From: DASXTB01 sp036505615
GTDB lineage: Bacteria > Acidobacteriota > UBA6911 > JACQSX01
Length of the DNA: 5,666 bases
Reading direction: 5' to 3'
Assembly: GCA_036505615.1 (NCBI GenBank)
Contig: DASXTB010000451.1
Location: forward strand, 1-5,666
This document shows positions 5,622-5,666 of this stretch, in pieces; the stretch's first letter is position 1, and every line of letters starts with the position of its first letter. The position numbers were made by a program, and so were the translations under genes. Under the pieces are notes generated by a model. The model saw nothing but the letters and a program-made list of their open reading frames with translations, made no database searches and was not told where the DNA came from.

Positions 5622-5666
5622 ATGAATGATTCGGGCTCACGGCTCTGTCGAACTACCTTAGCGGCG
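5622..5666 (+). CDS. Possible start of a further gene, cut by the window edge
   Basis: ATG 5622 opens a frame that is uninterrupted to the end of the window (15 codons, MNDSGSRLCRTTLAA). A polar, basic beginning turning toward small hydrophobic residues could be the start of a signal peptide. No convincing ribosome site precedes it, and 15 codons prove little. It is the only clue to what lies downstream. Confidence 0.22.
   Translation, partial: MNDSGSRLCRTTLAA

Overview
The window reads as a piece of a Gram-negative, carbohydrate-degrading soil or sediment bacterium. My best guess is Acidobacteriota, or Verrucomicrobiota/Pedosphaera-like. This rests on a large secreted glycosidase-like protein and on the density of short-period degenerate repeats between (and here inside) genes, a style I associate with those phyla. 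The phylum is inference. No rRNA, tRNA or phylogenetic marker is present.

Layout, left to right. Positions 1-270 hold no convincing gene, only a small GC palindrome and a three-copy heptamer tract. Positions 271-1587 (+) encode a 12-TM-type MFS permease of the sialate/organic-acid/sugar-acid kind. Positions 1588-2000 hold the decayed C-terminal half of a VapC-like PIN-domain toxin on the minus strand (1657-1998). Positions 2001-4490 (+) encode an 829-aa exported protein: a signal peptide, a GH20-domain-2/GH67-N-like alpha/beta domain, a TIM-barrel-like region, a helical region and a C-terminal beta-rich domain. It looks like an uncharacterised glycoside hydrolase. Positions 4491-4727 are almost entirely repeats: a heptamer tract that begins inside the stop codon, then a 136-bp nested inverted-repeat element. 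Positions 4728-5531 (+) encode an HpcH/HpaI-family class II aldolase with all expected catalytic residues. Positions 5532-5666 carry a nonamer repeat tract and possibly the first codons of another gene.

The three intact genes are co-oriented, although gaps of 413 and 237 bp mean they need not form one transcript. A coherent reading, by inference, is a small catabolic locus. The exported hydrolase would release an acidic or modified sugar, the MFS permease would import it by proton symport, and the aldolase would cleave a 2-keto-3-deoxy acid intermediate to pyruvate (or a tartronate semialdehyde type product) plus an aldehyde.

The most unusual signal is the repeat biology. Five short-period tracts and one hairpin-rich element occur in 5.7 kb. 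One is an inverted copy of a 'CTTGGTGTC'-type repeat sitting in frame inside the hydrolase gene and translated as about 22 extra residues. Another supplies the hydrolase's stop codon.
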